The notes: generated by a model not told the origin, from the sequence alone. 64,000 nucleotides of DNA from Maritimibacter alkaliphilus (GCF_019801605.1 NZ_JAHVIT010000001.1:558001-622000), one strand, 5' to 3'; shown: positions 17,601 through 27,883, numbered from the stretch's first letter. Program-made: numbers and translations.

Positions 17601-18348
17601 GGCGATGGTGGGCGGCCACAAGGTCTACCTGCGCACCGGCGAATATTCCGACGGCTCCCTCGGCGAGATCTTCATCGACATGCACAAGGAAGGCGCGGGC
17701 TTCCGGGCGATGATGAACAACTTCGCCATCGCGGTGTCGGTGGGCCTGCAATACGGCGTGCCGCTGGAGGAATTCGTCGACGCCTTCACCTTCACCAAGT
17801 TCGAACCGGCGGGGATGGTGCAGGGCAACGACAGCATCAAGAACGCCACCTCGATCCTCGACTACATCTTCCGCGAACTGGCGGTCTCCTACCTCGACCG
17901 GACCGATCTGGCCCACGTGAAGCCGCAGGGCACCACCTTCGACGACCTGGGGCAGGGCCACGCGAAAGAGGGCGTCTCCAACGTCAGCGAACTGCGCGAG
18001 GAAACCGCCTCCGCCTCGCTGGAGATGCTGAAGCAGGTCAGCTCCACCGGCTACCTCCGCAAGCGTCTGCCGCAGGAACTGGTGGTGCTTCAGGGCGGCT
18101 ATGCCGGGGCCACCGCCTTCTCGGGCGATGCGACGGCGGCGCTGCAGGCGCTCGTGCCCGAAACCAAGGTCTCCGGCGGTGGCAGCACGGCGCTGGCCTC
18201 GGGTGCGGTGTCCATGGATGCGCGGGCCAAGGCCAAGATGCAGGGCTACGAGGGCGAGGCCTGCGGAGATTGCGGGAACTACACGCTGGTGCGCAACGGC
18301 ACCTGCATGAAGTGCAACACCTGCGGCGCCACCTCGGGCTGCAGTTGA
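14689..18348 (+). CDS. nrdJ: Adenosylcobalamin-dependent class II ribonucleotide reductase
   Basis: 1219 residues, the usual length of the large alphaproteobacterial NrdJ. It reduces ribonucleotides to deoxyribonucleotides with a radical generated from vitamin B12, so it works with or without oxygen. Recognisable blocks include [48 protein letters not shown], the catalytic-site [23 protein letters not shown] (quoted in parts), [34 protein letters not shown], and a C-terminal cysteine-rich tail [15 protein letters not shown] plus MKCNTCG that carries the reducing cysteines. It is a stand-alone transcription unit with a strong terminator about 130 bp downstream. No NrdS-type partner is nearby. 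Confidence 0.97.
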   Translation: MQIERKFTKAGQDAYAELEFITTASEIRNPDGTIVFRLDDVEIPAGWSQVASDVIAQKYFRKAGVPAEVKKVREKGVPEFLWRSVPAKADTEIGGETSAKQVFDRLAGAWTYWGWKGGYFSTEEDARAYYDEMRFMLATQRAAPNSPQWFNTGLHWAYGIDGPSQGHYYVDHVSGKLTKSASAYEHPQPHACFIQSVADDLVGEGGIMDLWVREARLFKYGSGTGTNFSSLRAEGEKLSGGGRSSGLMGFLKIGDRAAGAIKSGGTTRRAAKMVIVDADHPDIQEYINWKVKEEQKVASIVAGSKMHEKQLNLIFAAIRDWDGSAEAAYDPAENAALKKAIRAAKSCSIPETYIKRVLDYAKQGYDSIEFPTYDTDWDSEAYASVAGQNSNNSVRVTDAFLKAVEDDADWALINRTDGKVAKTIKARDLWEDIGHAAWACADPGIQYHDTVNAWHTCPEDGEIRGSNPCSEYMFLDDTACNLASMNLLTFLKDGVFQVEDYEHATRLWTVTLEISVLMAQFPSKEIAQRSYDFRTLGLGYANIGGLLMNMGLGYDSDEGRALCGALTAIMTGVAYATSAEMAGELGTFPGYERNAFHMLRVIRNHRTAAHGKTEGYEKLAIKPVALDHANCPDARLIDRATAAWDSALTLGEKHGFRNAQVSVIAPTGTIGLVMDCDTTGIEPDFALVKFKKLAGGGYFKIINRSVPAALEKLGYGSAQIEEIIGYAVGHGTLGNAPRINHTSLIGHGFGPAELEKIEAALGTAFDIRFVFNQWTLGAEFCTGPLGIPAEKLTDPTFDLLSHLGFSKKDIEAANDHVCGTMTLEGAPHLREEHYHIFDCANACGKTGKRFLSVDSHITMMAAAQSFISGAISKTINMPNNATIEDCQKAYELSWSLGVKANALYRDGSKLSQPLAAALVEDDDEAAEILETGTPQEKAAVLAEKIVEKVVIKEVARGREKMPDRRKGYTQKAMVGGHKVYLRTGEYSDGSLGEIFIDMHKEGAGFRAMMNNFAIAVSVGLQYGVPLEEFVDAFTFTKFEPAGMVQGNDSIKNATSILDYIFRELAVSYLDRTDLAHVKPQGTTFDDLGQGHAKEGVSNVSELREETASASLEMLKQVSSTGYLRKRLPQELVVLQGGYAGATAFSGDATAALQALVPETKVSGGGSTALASGAVSMDARAKAKMQGYEGEACGDCGNYTLVRNGTCMKCNTCGATSGCS

Positions 18349-18477
18349 GCGCGCGCCCCGGGGAGCCCAAGACCCCGGGACGTGCAAGGATCAGGGGGCC
18401 GGTGCGCCGGTCCCCGCGCCGGCCAGGCTTACAGGCGAGCAACCGGGCGGTATCAACTCTCTGGTCGGCAGGACTGA

Positions 18478-18506
18478 CCCCCACCCAGGCGGGTGGGGGT
18501 TTTTTC
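18478..18506 (+). terminator. Rho-independent terminator of nrdJ
   Basis: A perfect 9-bp GC-rich stem (cccccaccc, loop aggc, gggtggggg at 18478-18499) is followed by a run of seven T residues. It lies about 130 bp after the nrdJ stop codon. Confidence 0.92.
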
Positions 18507-19178
18507 ATGCGGGCGGGCGGGTGGTCTGATCCTCACCGCAGGGTCTGGGGCCCCTGGCGTTTTCCGGCCGGTTTCTGGTGGCGCCATTGGGATCGTGCAG
18601 AGCAATCGGGACGTTGGACCGCGGCGCGCTGTGGGGCATTGGACGTCCGTCTTGCGGCAGGGCGAAGCCAAAGGGGTGTCGCAGCATCCGTACCAAGGGT
18701 CACGATTGTCGAACGGGCAGGTCCGGCGCTTTTTGCTGGATCAAGGGGCTCCTGCGCGACAAGAAGGTCCGGGAACGCGTGGGACAGTTCGGCGATGGAG
18801 CGCGGCTTCTCCTCCCGACAGAGAGAACGCACCACGCCCATGTCGAAGGGGCCTCTCCGCCGTACTGACACAAATCATGTCATTGTCGGTGCCCGGGGTG
18901 CCCTGTATACAGGTCCCGTGGCGGATACACCCGAACCGTTCCGCTGCCTCTCTGCCGTAGGGCGCCCCCCATGGTGTTTCGAACGGCATTGTGCTCTGGC
19001 CCGCCCGTTCCGACGTGGTGGGCTTTTTTTTGCCCCGACCGTATCCCCCCGCGCCATCGTCGCCATATCCGAAACGCGCTGTGCAATCCGCATCGAACAA
19101 CCTTAGGTTGATCTTGCGGGGGCGGCGGACGTAGTCTCGCCCCCACTTTCCATTCGATTTTTCTCAGGAGGACTTTGC
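18507..19178. other. 670-bp intergenic region between nrdJ and the 135-residue protein gene
   Basis: Several short open frames on both strands have no ribosome-binding site or protein-like composition, and I call none of them. Two structures stand out: a perfect 12-bp palindrome cctgtatacagg at 18902-18913, and a 7-bp GC stem (gggggcg 19118-19124 with cgccccc 19138-19144) just before the ribosome-binding site of the next gene. The palindrome could be an operator; nothing more can be said. Confidence 0.35.
18902..18913. promoter_or_regulatory. Perfect 12-bp palindrome, possible operator
   Basis: cctgtatacagg is fully symmetric. The tgtataca core resembles operators of some GntR-family regulators, but no such regulator is adjacent and the nearest start codon is about 265 bp away. 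Chance occurrence is possible. Confidence 0.2.
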
Positions 19179-19586
19179 ATGACGACCGTTTCCGAAACCG
19201 ACGACCACGTGGTTCTGCACGTCGAAACGCCGAAGGGCGGCAGCTACGAGATGGGCTTCCCCAAGTCCGAGGGCTATGCCGCGAACACGATCCTGGCCGA
19301 GATGAACAAGGCCGACGCCACGGAGTCCTACAAGGAACTAAACTGGGTGCCCGGCCAGCAGGGCTATACCTCCAGCCAGGCCGAGGACATCGGCATCGCG
19401 CAGGGCTATGTCAGCAACGACCGGGGGGTGATCTACAAGTACCGGGTCAACTTCCAGAACTCGAAGGGATGGAGCTTCAAGTTCAAGGACGAGAGCGGCG
19501 ACGAGTACAAGTGCATGACGATCCGCAACGGCTGGCACTACATCGATTACAACTCCGACAAGCCGACGATCATCGGCGTGAAGTGA
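19179..19586 (+). CDS. Conserved-looking 135-residue protein of unknown function
   Basis: Starts with ATG 7 bp after a near-perfect aggagg (19166-19171) and ends just before a strong terminator, so expression is well supported. The protein is hydrophilic, acidic and rich in Tyr, Gly and Lys, with no signal peptide or membrane helix. Alternating strand-like segments (HVVLHVETPKGGSYEMGF, VIYKYRVNFQNSKGWSFKFK, YKCMTIRNGWHYIDYNS) suggest a small all-beta fold such as a beta-sandwich. It is a single-gene unit with its own leader. I do not recognise the family and assign no function. Confidence 0.7.
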   Translation: MTTVSETDDHVVLHVETPKGGSYEMGFPKSEGYAANTILAEMNKADATESYKELNWVPGQQGYTSSQAEDIGIAQGYVSNDRGVIYKYRVNFQNSKGWSFKFKDESGDEYKCMTIRNGWHYIDYNSDKPTIIGVK

Positions 19587-19620
19587 GCCGCTGACGCCAG
19601 CGGACGGGATGTGCGCCACG

Positions 19621-19650
19621 AAAAAGGGGCCGCGTCCGCGGCCCCTTTGT
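19621..19650. terminator. Bidirectional terminator between the 135-residue protein and the DASS transporter
   Basis: A stem formed by aaaggggccgc and gcggccccttt around a 4-nt loop, with A-run on the left and T-rich sequence on the right, so it can end both the rightward gene (stop at 19586) and the leftward transporter gene (stop at 19714). Confidence 0.85.
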
Positions 19651-19713
19651 CCTGTCTGCCTTGCGGACAGCCCTTCGGTCGTCGGGGTGTCCCGGGGGAT
19701 CAGTGCCCGGAGA

Positions 19714-21216
19714 TCAGAGCCCGAAAACTGGCCCGGCGAGCAGGTACATCGCGCCGTAGACCACGGCGATGGAGATGATGTTGAGCAGGAAGCCTGCCTT
19801 GACCATGTCCGCCAGATGCAGCCCCTCGTAGGAGAAGACGATGGCGTTGGGCGGCGTCGCCACCGGCATCATGAAGGCCATCGACGCACCGAGCGCCACG
19901 GGCACCATCAGGTATTCGACCGGCACGCCCAGACCCACGGCCACCGCGCCGAGGATCGGCAGGAAGGTGGCGGTCGAGGCGGTGTTCGAGGTGATCTCGG
20001 TCAGGTAGACGATTGCCGTGGTCACCACGAGGATCAGCACCCAGAGGTTCACGCCCTGCAGCCCGCCGACCATGTCGCCGATCCACTGCGCGAGGCCCGT
20101 CGCCTCGAAGGCGCCGGCCAGTGCGAGGCCGCCCCCGAAGAGCATCAGCACGCCCCAGGGCAGGGTGCGGGTGACGGTCCAGTCCAGCACGTAGCCCTCC
20201 CTGCGCGACACCGGGATCGCGAAGAGCAGCAGGGCTGCCGCCATGGCGATGCCCGCGTCGTTCAGCGGCAGGCCGAGGAAGCTGCGGGTGACCCAGAAGA
20301 AGGCCGCCGCGCCAAAGACGATGGCCACGATGATCTCGCCCCGGTCCATCTTGCCGAGTTTCTGGTACTCCTCGTCGATGATCGAGCGGACCTCGCCCAG
20401 TTCCAGCCCCCTGGTGGGGAAGATCACCTTGGTCAGCAGGAAATAGGCGGCGGGCAGCATCACGATGACGACGGGCACGCCGAGCAGCATCCACTGCAGG
20501 AAGCCGACCTGGATGTCGTAGCTGTCCGACAGCAGACCCGCCAGCAGGGCGTTCGGCGGTGTGCCGATCAGCGTGCCGACCCCCCCGATGGAGGCGGAAA
20601 AGGCGATGGCGAGCAGCAGCGACACGGCGAAGTTGCGGGCCATCTTCTTGTCCGCCACCTTGCTGTCCACGAACTCGATCACCGAGATGCCCACGGCATA
20701 CATCATCACCGCGGTGGCGGTGTTCGAGATCCACATGGACAGGAAGCCGGTCGCCAGCATGAAGCCCGCGATGATCCCGCCGGGCGAGGTGCCGATCTTC
20801 TGCACGATGAAGAGCGCGATGCGCCGGTGAAGGCCCCAGCGCTGCATCCCCGCGGCAAGGATGAAACCGCCGAGGAAGAGGAAGATCAGGTGGTTGCCGT
20901 AGCGCACCGTGACCTCGGCCACCTGCTGGATGCCGAGGATCGGCAGCATCGGGATCGGCACCAGGGCGGTGGCGGGCAGGGGGACGGCCTCGGCCAGCCA
21001 CCAGATCACCATCCAGACCGTCAGGGCCACCAGCCGCCAGGCCTCGGGGTTGAGGCCCGCGGGCGCGGGCAGCAGCAGCAGGATCACCGCCAGCACCGGG
21101 CCGGCGATCAGCGCGGCCAGGCGCACCGGGGCGATCGGCTCGGGCGCGTCGTCGTGGGGCGGGTGGTTCGGGTCGGCCTGGGCCTGAAGCTCCTGTTCGG
21201 TCGGATTGGTGCGCAT
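19714..21216 (-). CDS. DASS/SLC13-family sodium-coupled anion (dicarboxylate-type) symporter
   Basis: 500 residues from the ATG at 21216, preceded by AGGAAGGA; the longer open frame to 21303 lacks such a site. About a dozen membrane helices are visible after a hydrophilic N-terminus of about 45 residues. Both family signatures are present: MWISNTATAVMM in the first half and TEITSNTASTATFLPI in the second, the SNT motifs that form the sodium and carboxylate sites, together with IGTPPNAL and ATPPNAIVFS. Transporters of this family import C4-dicarboxylates, citrate or sulfate with sodium; the substrate cannot be read from sequence alone. It is a single-gene unit. Confidence 0.92.
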   Translation of the reverse strand: MRTNPTEQELQAQADPNHPPHDDAPEPIAPVRLAALIAGPVLAVILLLLPAPAGLNPEAWRLVALTVWMVIWWLAEAVPLPATALVPIPMLPILGIQQVAEVTVRYGNHLIFLFLGGFILAAGMQRWGLHRRIALFIVQKIGTSPGGIIAGFMLATGFLSMWISNTATAVMMYAVGISVIEFVDSKVADKKMARNFAVSLLLAIAFSASIGGVGTLIGTPPNALLAGLLSDSYDIQVGFLQWMLLGVPVVIVMLPAAYFLLTKVIFPTRGLELGEVRSIIDEEYQKLGKMDRGEIIVAIVFGAAAFFWVTRSFLGLPLNDAGIAMAAALLLFAIPVSRREGYVLDWTVTRTLPWGVLMLFGGGLALAGAFEATGLAQWIGDMVGGLQGVNLWVLILVVTTAIVYLTEITSNTASTATFLPILGAVAVGLGVPVEYLMVPVALGASMAFMMPVATPPNAIVFSYEGLHLADMVKAGFLLNIISIAVVYGAMYLLAGPVFGL

Positions 21217-21576
21217 TCTGTCCTTCCTTCTGTTCCCGTTGGTTAGAGGGGGCAGGACGGCCGCCGGGCAAGGGCCATCGCGCCCCGCTGACGAAAATTT
21301 CAAGGCCCGTCAGGGCGGGTTTGGACTGGTCCTCGGGGGCTGTGCGGATTGCCGCACAGATTCGCGCGCGACGGTCAGGGGAGCCATGCGTGGAGCGCAA
21401 TCCGCCGTCGGGGGAGCGCGCGGATGCGGACCCGCACACGTCGAGGCAGGGCGACTCGGGCGGGACGCCTGCGGGCCCCTGACTGCGCGCTCACGGCAAT
21501 GCTAGGCGACGTGATGGGGCATTTCCGCCGATCAGGTCCAGATTGCCCCTGAACGCCCCTCACACCGGAGACGCCC
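21217..21576. other. 360-bp divergent intergenic region
   Basis: Lies between the leftward symporter and the rightward serine hydrolase and must hold both promoters. It is GC-rich and contains no supported gene. No operator or RNA element could be recognised. Confidence 0.4.
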
Positions 21577-22611
21577 GTGATCCCCCGTCTTTTCGCCGCA
21601 ACCCTGACCCTGACCTGTGCCCTCGCTGTGCCGCCGCTCGCCGCGCGGGAGGCCCGGATGGAGGAGGTGCTGGAGGAGGTGCTCGAGGAGGCCGACGCGC
21701 TGGAGCCGCTCCAGTCCGTTCTCGTTGCCCGGGAGGGCGCGGTGCTCGCGGCGCGCGGCTATCATGGCCATGACACCGAGAGCCCGACGCCGATCATGTC
21801 GGCCTCCAAGTCGGTCATCTCGGCCCTCGTGGGCATCGCGATCGACAAGGGCCTGCTGGAGGGCCCGGACCAGCCCATCGCCCCGATCCTCGCCAGCCGG
21901 CTGCCTGCCAACCCCGATCCGCGGCTGCGCGAGGTCACGGTGGGCAACCTGCTGTCGATGCAGGCGGGGCTCGGCTCGACCTCGGGGCGCAATTACGGCC
22001 GCTGGGTGAACAGCCCGAACTGGGTGCGCTTCGCCCTTGCGCAGGATTTCGAGGACGATCCCGGCGGGCGGATGATCTACTCCACCGGCTCCAGCCACCT
22101 GCTCTCGGCGATCCTGACCGAGGTCTCGGGCCGCTCCACGCTGGCGCTCGCCCGCGACTGGCTCGGGCCGCTGGAGGGCTTCCGCATCGCGGGCTGGGAC
22201 CGTGACCCGCAGGGCATCTACGTGGGCGGCAACCTGATGGCGATGAGCCCGCGCTCGCTGCTGGCCTTCGGGGAACTCTACCGCCGCGGCGGACGCACGG
22301 CGGAGGGGCGGCAACTGCTGTCGCGCGACTGGATCGAGGCCTCGTGGCAGAGCCGCACGCGGTCGCGCTACACCGGGCACGGCTATGGCTACGGCTGGTT
22401 CTCGACCCGGATCGCGGGGCAGGAGGTCCACTATGGCTGGGGCTATGGCGGGCAGATGGTCTACGTGGTGCCCGCGCTCCAGATGACCGTGGCGATGACC
22501 TCGGACAACAACAGCCCGTCGAGCCGAACGGGCCACCGGGACGATCTGCATGACCTGCTGGGAGGGATCATCGAGGCGGTCGAGGCTCTGCCCGACGTCG
22601 TGACGGACTAG
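21577..22611 (+). CDS. Secreted beta-lactamase-fold (class C-like) serine hydrolase
   Basis: 344 residues with a GTG start at 21577, supported by ggag 8 bp upstream. A signal peptide (LFAATLTLTCALAVPPLAA) directs it to the periplasm. The serine motif SxxK is clear in IMSASKSVISALVGIAID, and YSTGSSHLLS supplies the tyrosine of the second motif. The third box is HYGWGYGGQMVYVVP in place of KTG, as in many esterase or peptidase relatives of class C beta-lactamases (for example the 6-aminohexanoate-dimer hydrolase group). An N-terminal run of Glu/Leu (MEEVLEEVLEEADALE) is unusual. Substrate unknown; antibiotic hydrolysis should not be assumed. Confidence 0.85.
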   Translation: MIPRLFAATLTLTCALAVPPLAAREARMEEVLEEVLEEADALEPLQSVLVAREGAVLAARGYHGHDTESPTPIMSASKSVISALVGIAIDKGLLEGPDQPIAPILASRLPANPDPRLREVTVGNLLSMQAGLGSTSGRNYGRWVNSPNWVRFALAQDFEDDPGGRMIYSTGSSHLLSAILTEVSGRSTLALARDWLGPLEGFRIAGWDRDPQGIYVGGNLMAMSPRSLLAFGELYRRGGRTAEGRQLLSRDWIEASWQSRTRSRYTGHGYGYGWFSTRIAGQEVHYGWGYGGQMVYVVPALQMTVAMTSDNNSPSSRTGHRDDLHDLLGGIIEAVEALPDVVTD

Positions 22612-22686
22612 CGCCACGTCAGGGCAGGGGGGCGCAGGGGCAGAACGGCCCGGGATGACACGGCCGGGGCGGTGAGCCTGCGGGGA

Positions 22687-23403
22687 TCAGCCCCTGTCGG
22701 GCGCGACCGCCTTGCAGAACGCCGCCACCGCGAGCGGCCGGCGCTTGTCCAGTTTGGCCATGCGCTCCTCGTGGGGAACATCGCAGCGCAGCAGCACCTC
22801 GAGCACGTTGGGATAGGCCATGTCGCGCAGCATCTCCGCGGCAAGCTCGGTGTCGGGGATCTCGGCCTCTCCGCGCTCCACGGCGCGGTCAAGCTCGTCC
22901 CGGATCTGCGCGGCAAGCGCCAGCAGCCCGGACCGGAGGACCGAGGCGGCCAGCTCCGGCTGGCTCGGGGCCTCCGCGATGACGGAGCGCAGCAGCTCCA
23001 CCTTGCGCACCGCCGCGGTGGCTTCGAGGTTCAGCGTCAGAAGGAGGTCGAGCCGCTGCGCCAGCGGCAGATCCTGCGCCGCCGTCGAAAGCGGGCGGAC
23101 GATCGCCTCGTGCATCCGCTCGATACAGGCGCAGATCAGCTCTTCGCGGGTCGCGAAATGGCTGTAGACCGTGCGCTTGGACATGCCGGCCTCGCGGGCG
23201 ACGGCGGCCATGGTGATCCGCGCCACACCGTCCTCGGCCAGCACGGTCTCGGCAGCGTCGACGATCAGCCTTGCACGCAGGTCAGGCTCGATCTGCACAG
23301 GGCGACCGCGCTTGCGCTCGCCGCAACAGCACCCTGACCCGAGGCCGCGACTCTTTTCTGGCGTGATTTCCAACTCTCCTCCAAGATGCAAAGGCCGGTG
23401 CAT
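22687..23403 (-). CDS. TetR-family repressor, probable regulator of the adjacent RND pump
   Basis: 238 residues. The helix-turn-helix is at about residues 60-85: ITMAAVAREAGMSKRTVYSH, with FATREEL following, typical of TetR. The C-terminal half is a helical ligand-binding domain with little conservation. The start is uncertain: the first ATG (23403) has no clear ribosome-binding site, while ggaggag lies a few codons inside, so a shorter protein from a TTG is possible; the cysteine-rich CCCGERKRGRP stretch would remain. It is divergent from the efflux adaptor gene with about 120 bp between, the usual AcrR/MexR-like layout, so it probably represses the pump and itself. Confidence 0.88.
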   Translation of the reverse strand: MHRPLHLGGELEITPEKSRGLGSGCCCGERKRGRPVQIEPDLRARLIVDAAETVLAEDGVARITMAAVAREAGMSKRTVYSHFATREELICACIERMHEAIVRPLSTAAQDLPLAQRLDLLLTLNLEATAAVRKVELLRSVIAEAPSQPELAASVLRSGLLALAAQIRDELDRAVERGEAEIPDTELAAEMLRDMAYPNVLEVLLRCDVPHEERMAKLDKRRPLAVAAFCKAVAPDRG

Positions 23404-23429
23404 TCAGATCGGCGAACTTGCGCTTTACA

Positions 23430-23443
23430 AAACTACGTCGTTT
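23430..23443. promoter_or_regulatory. Candidate TetR operator in the efflux divergent region
   Basis: aaactacgtcgttt is a dyad with 6 of 7 symmetric pairs (aaac/gttt arms around acgt), located in the only intergenic space between the TetR gene and the efflux adaptor gene. The surrounding bases are AT-rich, as expected for overlapping promoters. Confidence 0.35.
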
Positions 23444-23526
23444 CCTTAATCCCGGTCAAGAGCGCATGCCGAGGGGACTCCCGTGTCCCGCTCCGCAAGA
23501 CCCCAGCAATTCAGGACGACCCTACT

Positions 23527-24675
23527 ATGACAATTCGTTCTACGATCATTCGTTCCCTTTCCGTCGCCGCATTCTCCGGCGCGGTCGCCTTCCCGGTCGC
23601 TGCGCAGCAGGGCGGGGGGCAGCAGGCCGTCCCGGTGACCGTGGTCACGCTGGAAAGCCAGGATGTGACCCTGACCTCGGTGCTGCCGGGCCGCGTGGCG
23701 GCCTCGGCATCTGCCGAAGTGCGTCCGCAGGTCAACGGCATCGTCCTTGAACGCCTGTTCGAGGAAGGTGCAGAGGTGAAGGTCGGCGATCCGCTCTACC
23801 GGATCGATGACGCCACCTACGAGGCCAGCGTGGAAAGCGCCAATGCCTCCCTCGCGCAGGCCGAGGCCACGCTGAAATCGGCCGAGACCGAGCTGACCCG
23901 GCAGGAAGAACTGCTGCGCCGCAACGTGTCGACCCAGCAGAACTTCGACGCGGCGCAGGCCGAGCGTGACGTGGCCGCCGCCGCCGTGAAGGTGGCCGAG
24001 GCGCAGCTCATGTCGACCCGCATCGATCTCGACCGGACCACGATCCGGGCGCAGCTCTCGGGCGTGATCGGGCTCAGCTCGACCACGCAGGGCTCGCTCG
24101 TGACCTCCGGTCAGTCCACCGCGCTGACCACGATCCGCGACATCGACCCGGTAAACGTGGACGTGACCCAATCCGCCGCCGAACTGATCCAGTGGCGCCG
24201 CCAGAATGCCGCCGTCGAGGCCGGCGAGGCCGAGGCGACCTCGGCCATGGTCACGCTGAAGCTGGCCGATGGCACCGACTACGACCAGACCGGCAAACTC
24301 TCGGCTGCCGAACCCTACGTGAACGAGCAGACCGGCGTGGTCGTGCTGCGCCTCAGCTTCCCCAACCCCGACGGGCTGCTGCTGCCGGGCATGTACGTGC
24401 AGGTGGACATGCCGCTCGGCACCGCCCATGGCGTCGTGCTGGTCCCGCAGGAAGGCGTGAGCCGCAACCGTCGCGGCCAGGCCGTGGCCATGGTCGTGAC
24501 CGCAGACAACACCGTCGAGGAACGCACGCTGAACGTGCTGCGCGACCAGGGCGCCTACTGGGTCGTGGACGAGGGTGTCGCCGCCGGTGACAAGGTGATC
24601 GTCGAGGGCCTGCAGAAGATCGGCGTGGGCGCGACCGTCGCCCCGCAGGAACGCGCGGCAGCCCCCGCCAACTGA
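23527..24675 (+). CDS. RND efflux periplasmic adaptor (membrane fusion protein, AcrA/MexA type)
   Basis: 382 residues from the ATG at 23527. The N-terminal segment (SLSVAAFSGAVAFPVAAQQ) is a signal peptide without lipobox cysteine, so the protein is soluble or weakly associated rather than a lipoprotein. Typical order: barrel-sandwich half (GRVAASASAEVRPQVNGIV, VGDPLYRID), coiled-coil hairpin (about 75-150; ASLAQAEATLKSAETEL, VSTQQNFDAAQAERDVAAA), second lipoyl half (TTIRAQLSGVIGLSS), then beta-barrel and membrane-proximal domains (VLRLSFPNPDGLLLPGMYV). It bridges the inner-membrane pump to an outer-membrane channel. The pump gene follows after 29 bp. No TolC-type gene is adjacent. Confidence 0.95.
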   Translation: MTIRSTIIRSLSVAAFSGAVAFPVAAQQGGGQQAVPVTVVTLESQDVTLTSVLPGRVAASASAEVRPQVNGIVLERLFEEGAEVKVGDPLYRIDDATYEASVESANASLAQAEATLKSAETELTRQEELLRRNVSTQQNFDAAQAERDVAAAAVKVAEAQLMSTRIDLDRTTIRAQLSGVIGLSSTTQGSLVTSGQSTALTTIRDIDPVNVDVTQSAAELIQWRRQNAAVEAGEAEATSAMVTLKLADGTDYDQTGKLSAAEPYVNEQTGVVVLRLSFPNPDGLLLPGMYVQVDMPLGTAHGVVLVPQEGVSRNRRGQAVAMVVTADNTVEERTLNVLRDQGAYWVVDEGVAAGDKVIVEGLQKIGVGATVAPQERAAAPAN

Positions 24676-24704
24676 TCTGACCGGCACCAACAGAAAGCTC
24701 CCCA

Positions 24705-27700
24705 ATGGCACGTTTCTTTATCGACAGGCCGGTCTTTGCCTGGGTGATCTCGATCATCATCATGGGCATCGGCTACCTGGCCGTCACGACGCTTCCCGTC
24801 GCGCAATATCCGCAGATCGCACCGCCGTCGGTGCGGATCACGGCGTCCTATCCGGGCGCCTCGGCGCAGACCGTGGCGAACACCGTCACCCAGCTCATCG
24901 AACAGCAGATGACCGGGCTCGACGGGTTGCGCTACATGAACTCCAGCTCGACCTCTGCGGGCTCCGCGACGATCACCCTGACCTTCGAGACCGGGACCGA
25001 CCCGGACATCGCGCAGGTGCAGGTGCAGAACAAGCTTTCCACCGCCACGGCGCTGCTGCCCGACGCGGTGCAGCGCAACGGGGTCCGGGTGGCCAAGGCC
25101 TCTCAGGGCTTCCTGATGGTGATCGGCCTGATCTCGGATGATCCGACCTTCACCCAGGTCGACCTGTCCGACTACCTGAACTCGAACCTCGTCGATACGT
25201 TCAGCCGGATCGAAGGCGTGGGCGGCGTGCAGGTCTTCGGTGCGCAATACGCCATGCGGATCTGGCTCGACCCGTCCAAGCTGGCGGCCTACGAGCTGAC
25301 GCCCTCCGACGTGGTGAGCGCGGTATCGGCCCAGAACGCCCAGATCTCGGCCGGTGCCTTCGGTACGCTGCCCGCGATCGAGGGCCAGCAGCTGAACGCC
25401 ACGATCACCGCACAGTCGCTGCTGAACACCCCCGAGGAGTTCGAGCAGATCGTACTGCGCGCGGAAACCGACGGCGGCCTCGTGCTGCTGAAGGACGTGG
25501 CGCGGATCGAGATCGGCGCGCAGGACTACCAGACCATCGCGACGTACAACGGCAACCCGGCCTCGGGGATGGCGGTTCAGCTGGCCTCGGGCGCGAACGC
25601 GCTGGAGACCTCCGAGCGGGTCCGTCACCAGATCGAGGAAATGTCCGCCTACTTCCCCGATGGGGTGAGCTACGTCATTCCCTACGACACCACGCCCTTC
25701 GTCGAGATCTCGATCCACGAGGTGCAGAAGACCCTGATCGAGGCGATCATCCTCGTCTTCCTCGTGATCCTGCTCTTCCTGCAGAACATCCGGGCGACGC
25801 TGATCCCGACGCTGGCCGTGCCGGTCGTCATCCTCGGCACCTTCGGCATCCTCGCGGCCTTCGGCTTCACCATCAACACGCTCACCATGCTGGCCATGGT
25901 GCTGGCCATCGGCCTGCTGGTCGATGACGCCATCGTCGTGGTGGAAAACGTCGAACGGATCATGGAAGAGGAGGGGCTGCCGCCCAAGGAAGCGACCCGG
26001 AAGTCTATGGGCCAGATCACCGGGGCCCTGATCGGGATCGCGCTGGTCCTCTCGGCGGTCTTCGTGCCGATGGCCTTCTTCGGCGGGTCCACCGGGGTGA
26101 TCTACCAGCAGTTCTCGATCACCATCGTCTCGGCCATGGCGCTCTCGGTGCTGGTGGCGCTGACCCTGACGCCGGCGCTCTGCGCCACGCTGCTGAAGGA
26201 AAAGGCCGTGCACCACACCCGCAAGGGGCCGGGGGCATGGTTCAACAAGGGCTTCAACGGCTTGACCGGCGGCTACGGCGGCACGGTCGGCTTCATGATC
26301 CGGCGTCCGCTGCGCATCCTCGTGATCTACCTTGCGCTTGGCGCGGGGGCCGCGTGGATGTTCACCAACACCCCGACCGGCTTCCTGCCGGACGAGGACC
26401 AGGGCGTGCTGATGACCATCATCCAGGCCCCCACCGGTGCCACCGCCGAGCGGACCCAGAAGGTGCTCGACACCGTGGTGACCCACTATCGCGAGAACGA
26501 GACCGAGAACGTCGACAGTGTCTTCGGCGTGGTCGGCTTCAGCTTCGGCGGGTCGGGACAGAACATGGGTCTGTCCTTCGTGCGGCTGAAGGACTGGGAG
26601 GAGCGTCCGCGCCCCGACCAGTCGGTGCAGGCGATCGCGGGCCGGGCCTTCGGCGCCTTCTCCCAGATCAAGGACGCCATGGTCTTCCCGATCGTGCCGC
26701 CCGCGGTGACCGAACTGGGCAACGTCTCGGGCTTCGACTTCTACCTGCAGGCGCAGGCGGGTCAGACCCACGAACAGCTGCTTGCCGCGCGCAACCAGCT
26801 GCTGGGGATGGCCTCGCAGAGCCCGCTCATCGCCTCAATCCGGCCCTCGGGTCTGGAAGATGCGGCGCAGTTCAACCTCGACATCGACTGGCAGGCCGCC
26901 GGCGCGATGGGGCTGACCCCGGCAGAGGTGGGCAACACGCTCTCCATCGCCTGGGCCGGGTCCTACGTGAACGACTTCATCGACCGGGGCCGGATCAAGC
27001 GCGTCTACGTGCAGGGCGAACCGGAAAGCCGGGCCGCGCCGTCCGACCTCGCCAAGTGGCGGGTGCGGAACGCCTCGGGCGGGTTGGTGCCCTTCGCCAA
27101 CTTCACCACCGCGGACTGGCAGTACGGTCCGCAGGGCCTGACGCGCTACAACGGTATCCCCTCGATGCAGCTCCAGGGCTCGCCGGTCGAGGGTGTCGCC
27201 TCCGGTGACGCCATGGCCGAGATCGAACGCCTTGCCGCGCAGCTGCCCCCGGGCTTCAACGTCGCCTGGACCGGCCTCTCGCTGGAGGAACGCGAAAGCG
27301 GCGGTCAGGCGGGGCTGCTCTACGCCCTGTCGCTGGCGGCGGTCTTCCTCTGTCTCGCGGCGCTCTACGAGAGCTGGTCGATTCCCTTCGCGGTGATGCT
27401 GGCCATGCCCCTGGGGGCGCTCGGGGCCCTGGCGGGCGCCTGGTTCGGCGGCTTCGTCAACGGCGTCTTCTTCCAGGTGGGCCTGCTGACGGTGATCGGC
27501 CTGACCGGCAAGAACGCCATCCTGATCGTGGAATTCGCCCGCGAGAGGATGGAGGCCGGCGAGGAGCTGCTGGAGGCCACCAAGCACGCGGCCAAGATGC
27601 GGTTCCGTCCGATCGTCATGACCTCCATGGCCTTCGGCCTGGGCGTGCTGCCGCTGGTGCTCTCCACCGGGGCAGGGGCGGGCGGCCGTCAGGCCATCGG

Positions 27701-27821
27701 CTACGGTGTCCTTGGCGGGACCATCGCGGCCACGGTTCTGGGCGTGCTCTTCGTGCCGCTGTTCTACGTGGTGGTGATCAAGGTCACCCACATGTTCCGG
27801 CGCAAGAAGTCGACGGCCTGA
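24705..27821 (+). CDS. RND multidrug efflux pump, inner-membrane subunit (HAE1/AcrB type)
   Basis: 1038 residues, the standard AcrB length. Starts [20 protein letters not shown], the classical beginning of HAE1 pumps. The proton-relay aspartates are visible in [20 protein letters not shown], and the duplicated second half has [20 protein letters not shown]. Twelve membrane helices and two large periplasmic loops fit the trimeric drug/proton antiporter. It probably exports hydrophobic drugs, detergents or plant and algal compounds; specificity cannot be read. It forms an operon with the upstream adaptor and ends in a strong terminator. Confidence 0.97.
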   Translation: MARFFIDRPVFAWVISIIIMGIGYLAVTTLPVAQYPQIAPPSVRITASYPGASAQTVANTVTQLIEQQMTGLDGLRYMNSSSTSAGSATITLTFETGTDPDIAQVQVQNKLSTATALLPDAVQRNGVRVAKASQGFLMVIGLISDDPTFTQVDLSDYLNSNLVDTFSRIEGVGGVQVFGAQYAMRIWLDPSKLAAYELTPSDVVSAVSAQNAQISAGAFGTLPAIEGQQLNATITAQSLLNTPEEFEQIVLRAETDGGLVLLKDVARIEIGAQDYQTIATYNGNPASGMAVQLASGANALETSERVRHQIEEMSAYFPDGVSYVIPYDTTPFVEISIHEVQKTLIEAIILVFLVILLFLQNIRATLIPTLAVPVVILGTFGILAAFGFTINTLTMLAMVLAIGLLVDDAIVVVENVERIMEEEGLPPKEATRKSMGQITGALIGIALVLSAVFVPMAFFGGSTGVIYQQFSITIVSAMALSVLVALTLTPALCATLLKEKAVHHTRKGPGAWFNKGFNGLTGGYGGTVGFMIRRPLRILVIYLALGAGAAWMFTNTPTGFLPDEDQGVLMTIIQAPTGATAERTQKVLDTVVTHYRENETENVDSVFGVVGFSFGGSGQNMGLSFVRLKDWEERPRPDQSVQAIAGRAFGAFSQIKDAMVFPIVPPAVTELGNVSGFDFYLQAQAGQTHEQLLAARNQLLGMASQSPLIASIRPSGLEDAAQFNLDIDWQAAGAMGLTPAEVGNTLSIAWAGSYVNDFIDRGRIKRVYVQGEPESRAAPSDLAKWRVRNASGGLVPFANFTTADWQYGPQGLTRYNGIPSMQLQGSPVEGVASGDAMAEIERLAAQLPPGFNVAWTGLSLEERESGGQAGLLYALSLAAVFLCLAALYESWSIPFAVMLAMPLGALGALAGAWFGGFVNGVFFQVGLLTVIGLTGKNAILIVEFARERMEAGEELLEATKHAAKMRFRPIVMTSMAFGLGVLPLVLSTGAGAGGRQAIGYGVLGGTIAATVLGVLFVPLFYVVVIKVTHMFRRKKSTA

Positions 27822-27849
27822 GGCAGCCAGACCAGCCAAAGACGGCATC

Positions 27850-27883
27850 GAAGGCCCGGTGGAGCGATCCACCGGGCCTTTGT
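27850..27883 (+). terminator. Rho-independent terminator of the efflux operon
   Basis: A perfect 13-bp stem (aaggcccggtgga at 27851-27863, loop gcga, tccaccgggcctt at 27868-27880) followed by tgt, 30 bp after the pump stop codon. Confidence 0.9.

Noticed and set aside
18493-18960. 155-codon open frame after the nrdJ terminator
   Set aside because: It starts inside the terminator hairpin's T-run region, has no ribosome-binding site and no protein-like pattern.
24555-26771. Minus-strand open frame of 738 codons
   Set aside because: Exact antisense of the RND pump and adaptor genes; His/Gly/Asp-rich artefact translation.
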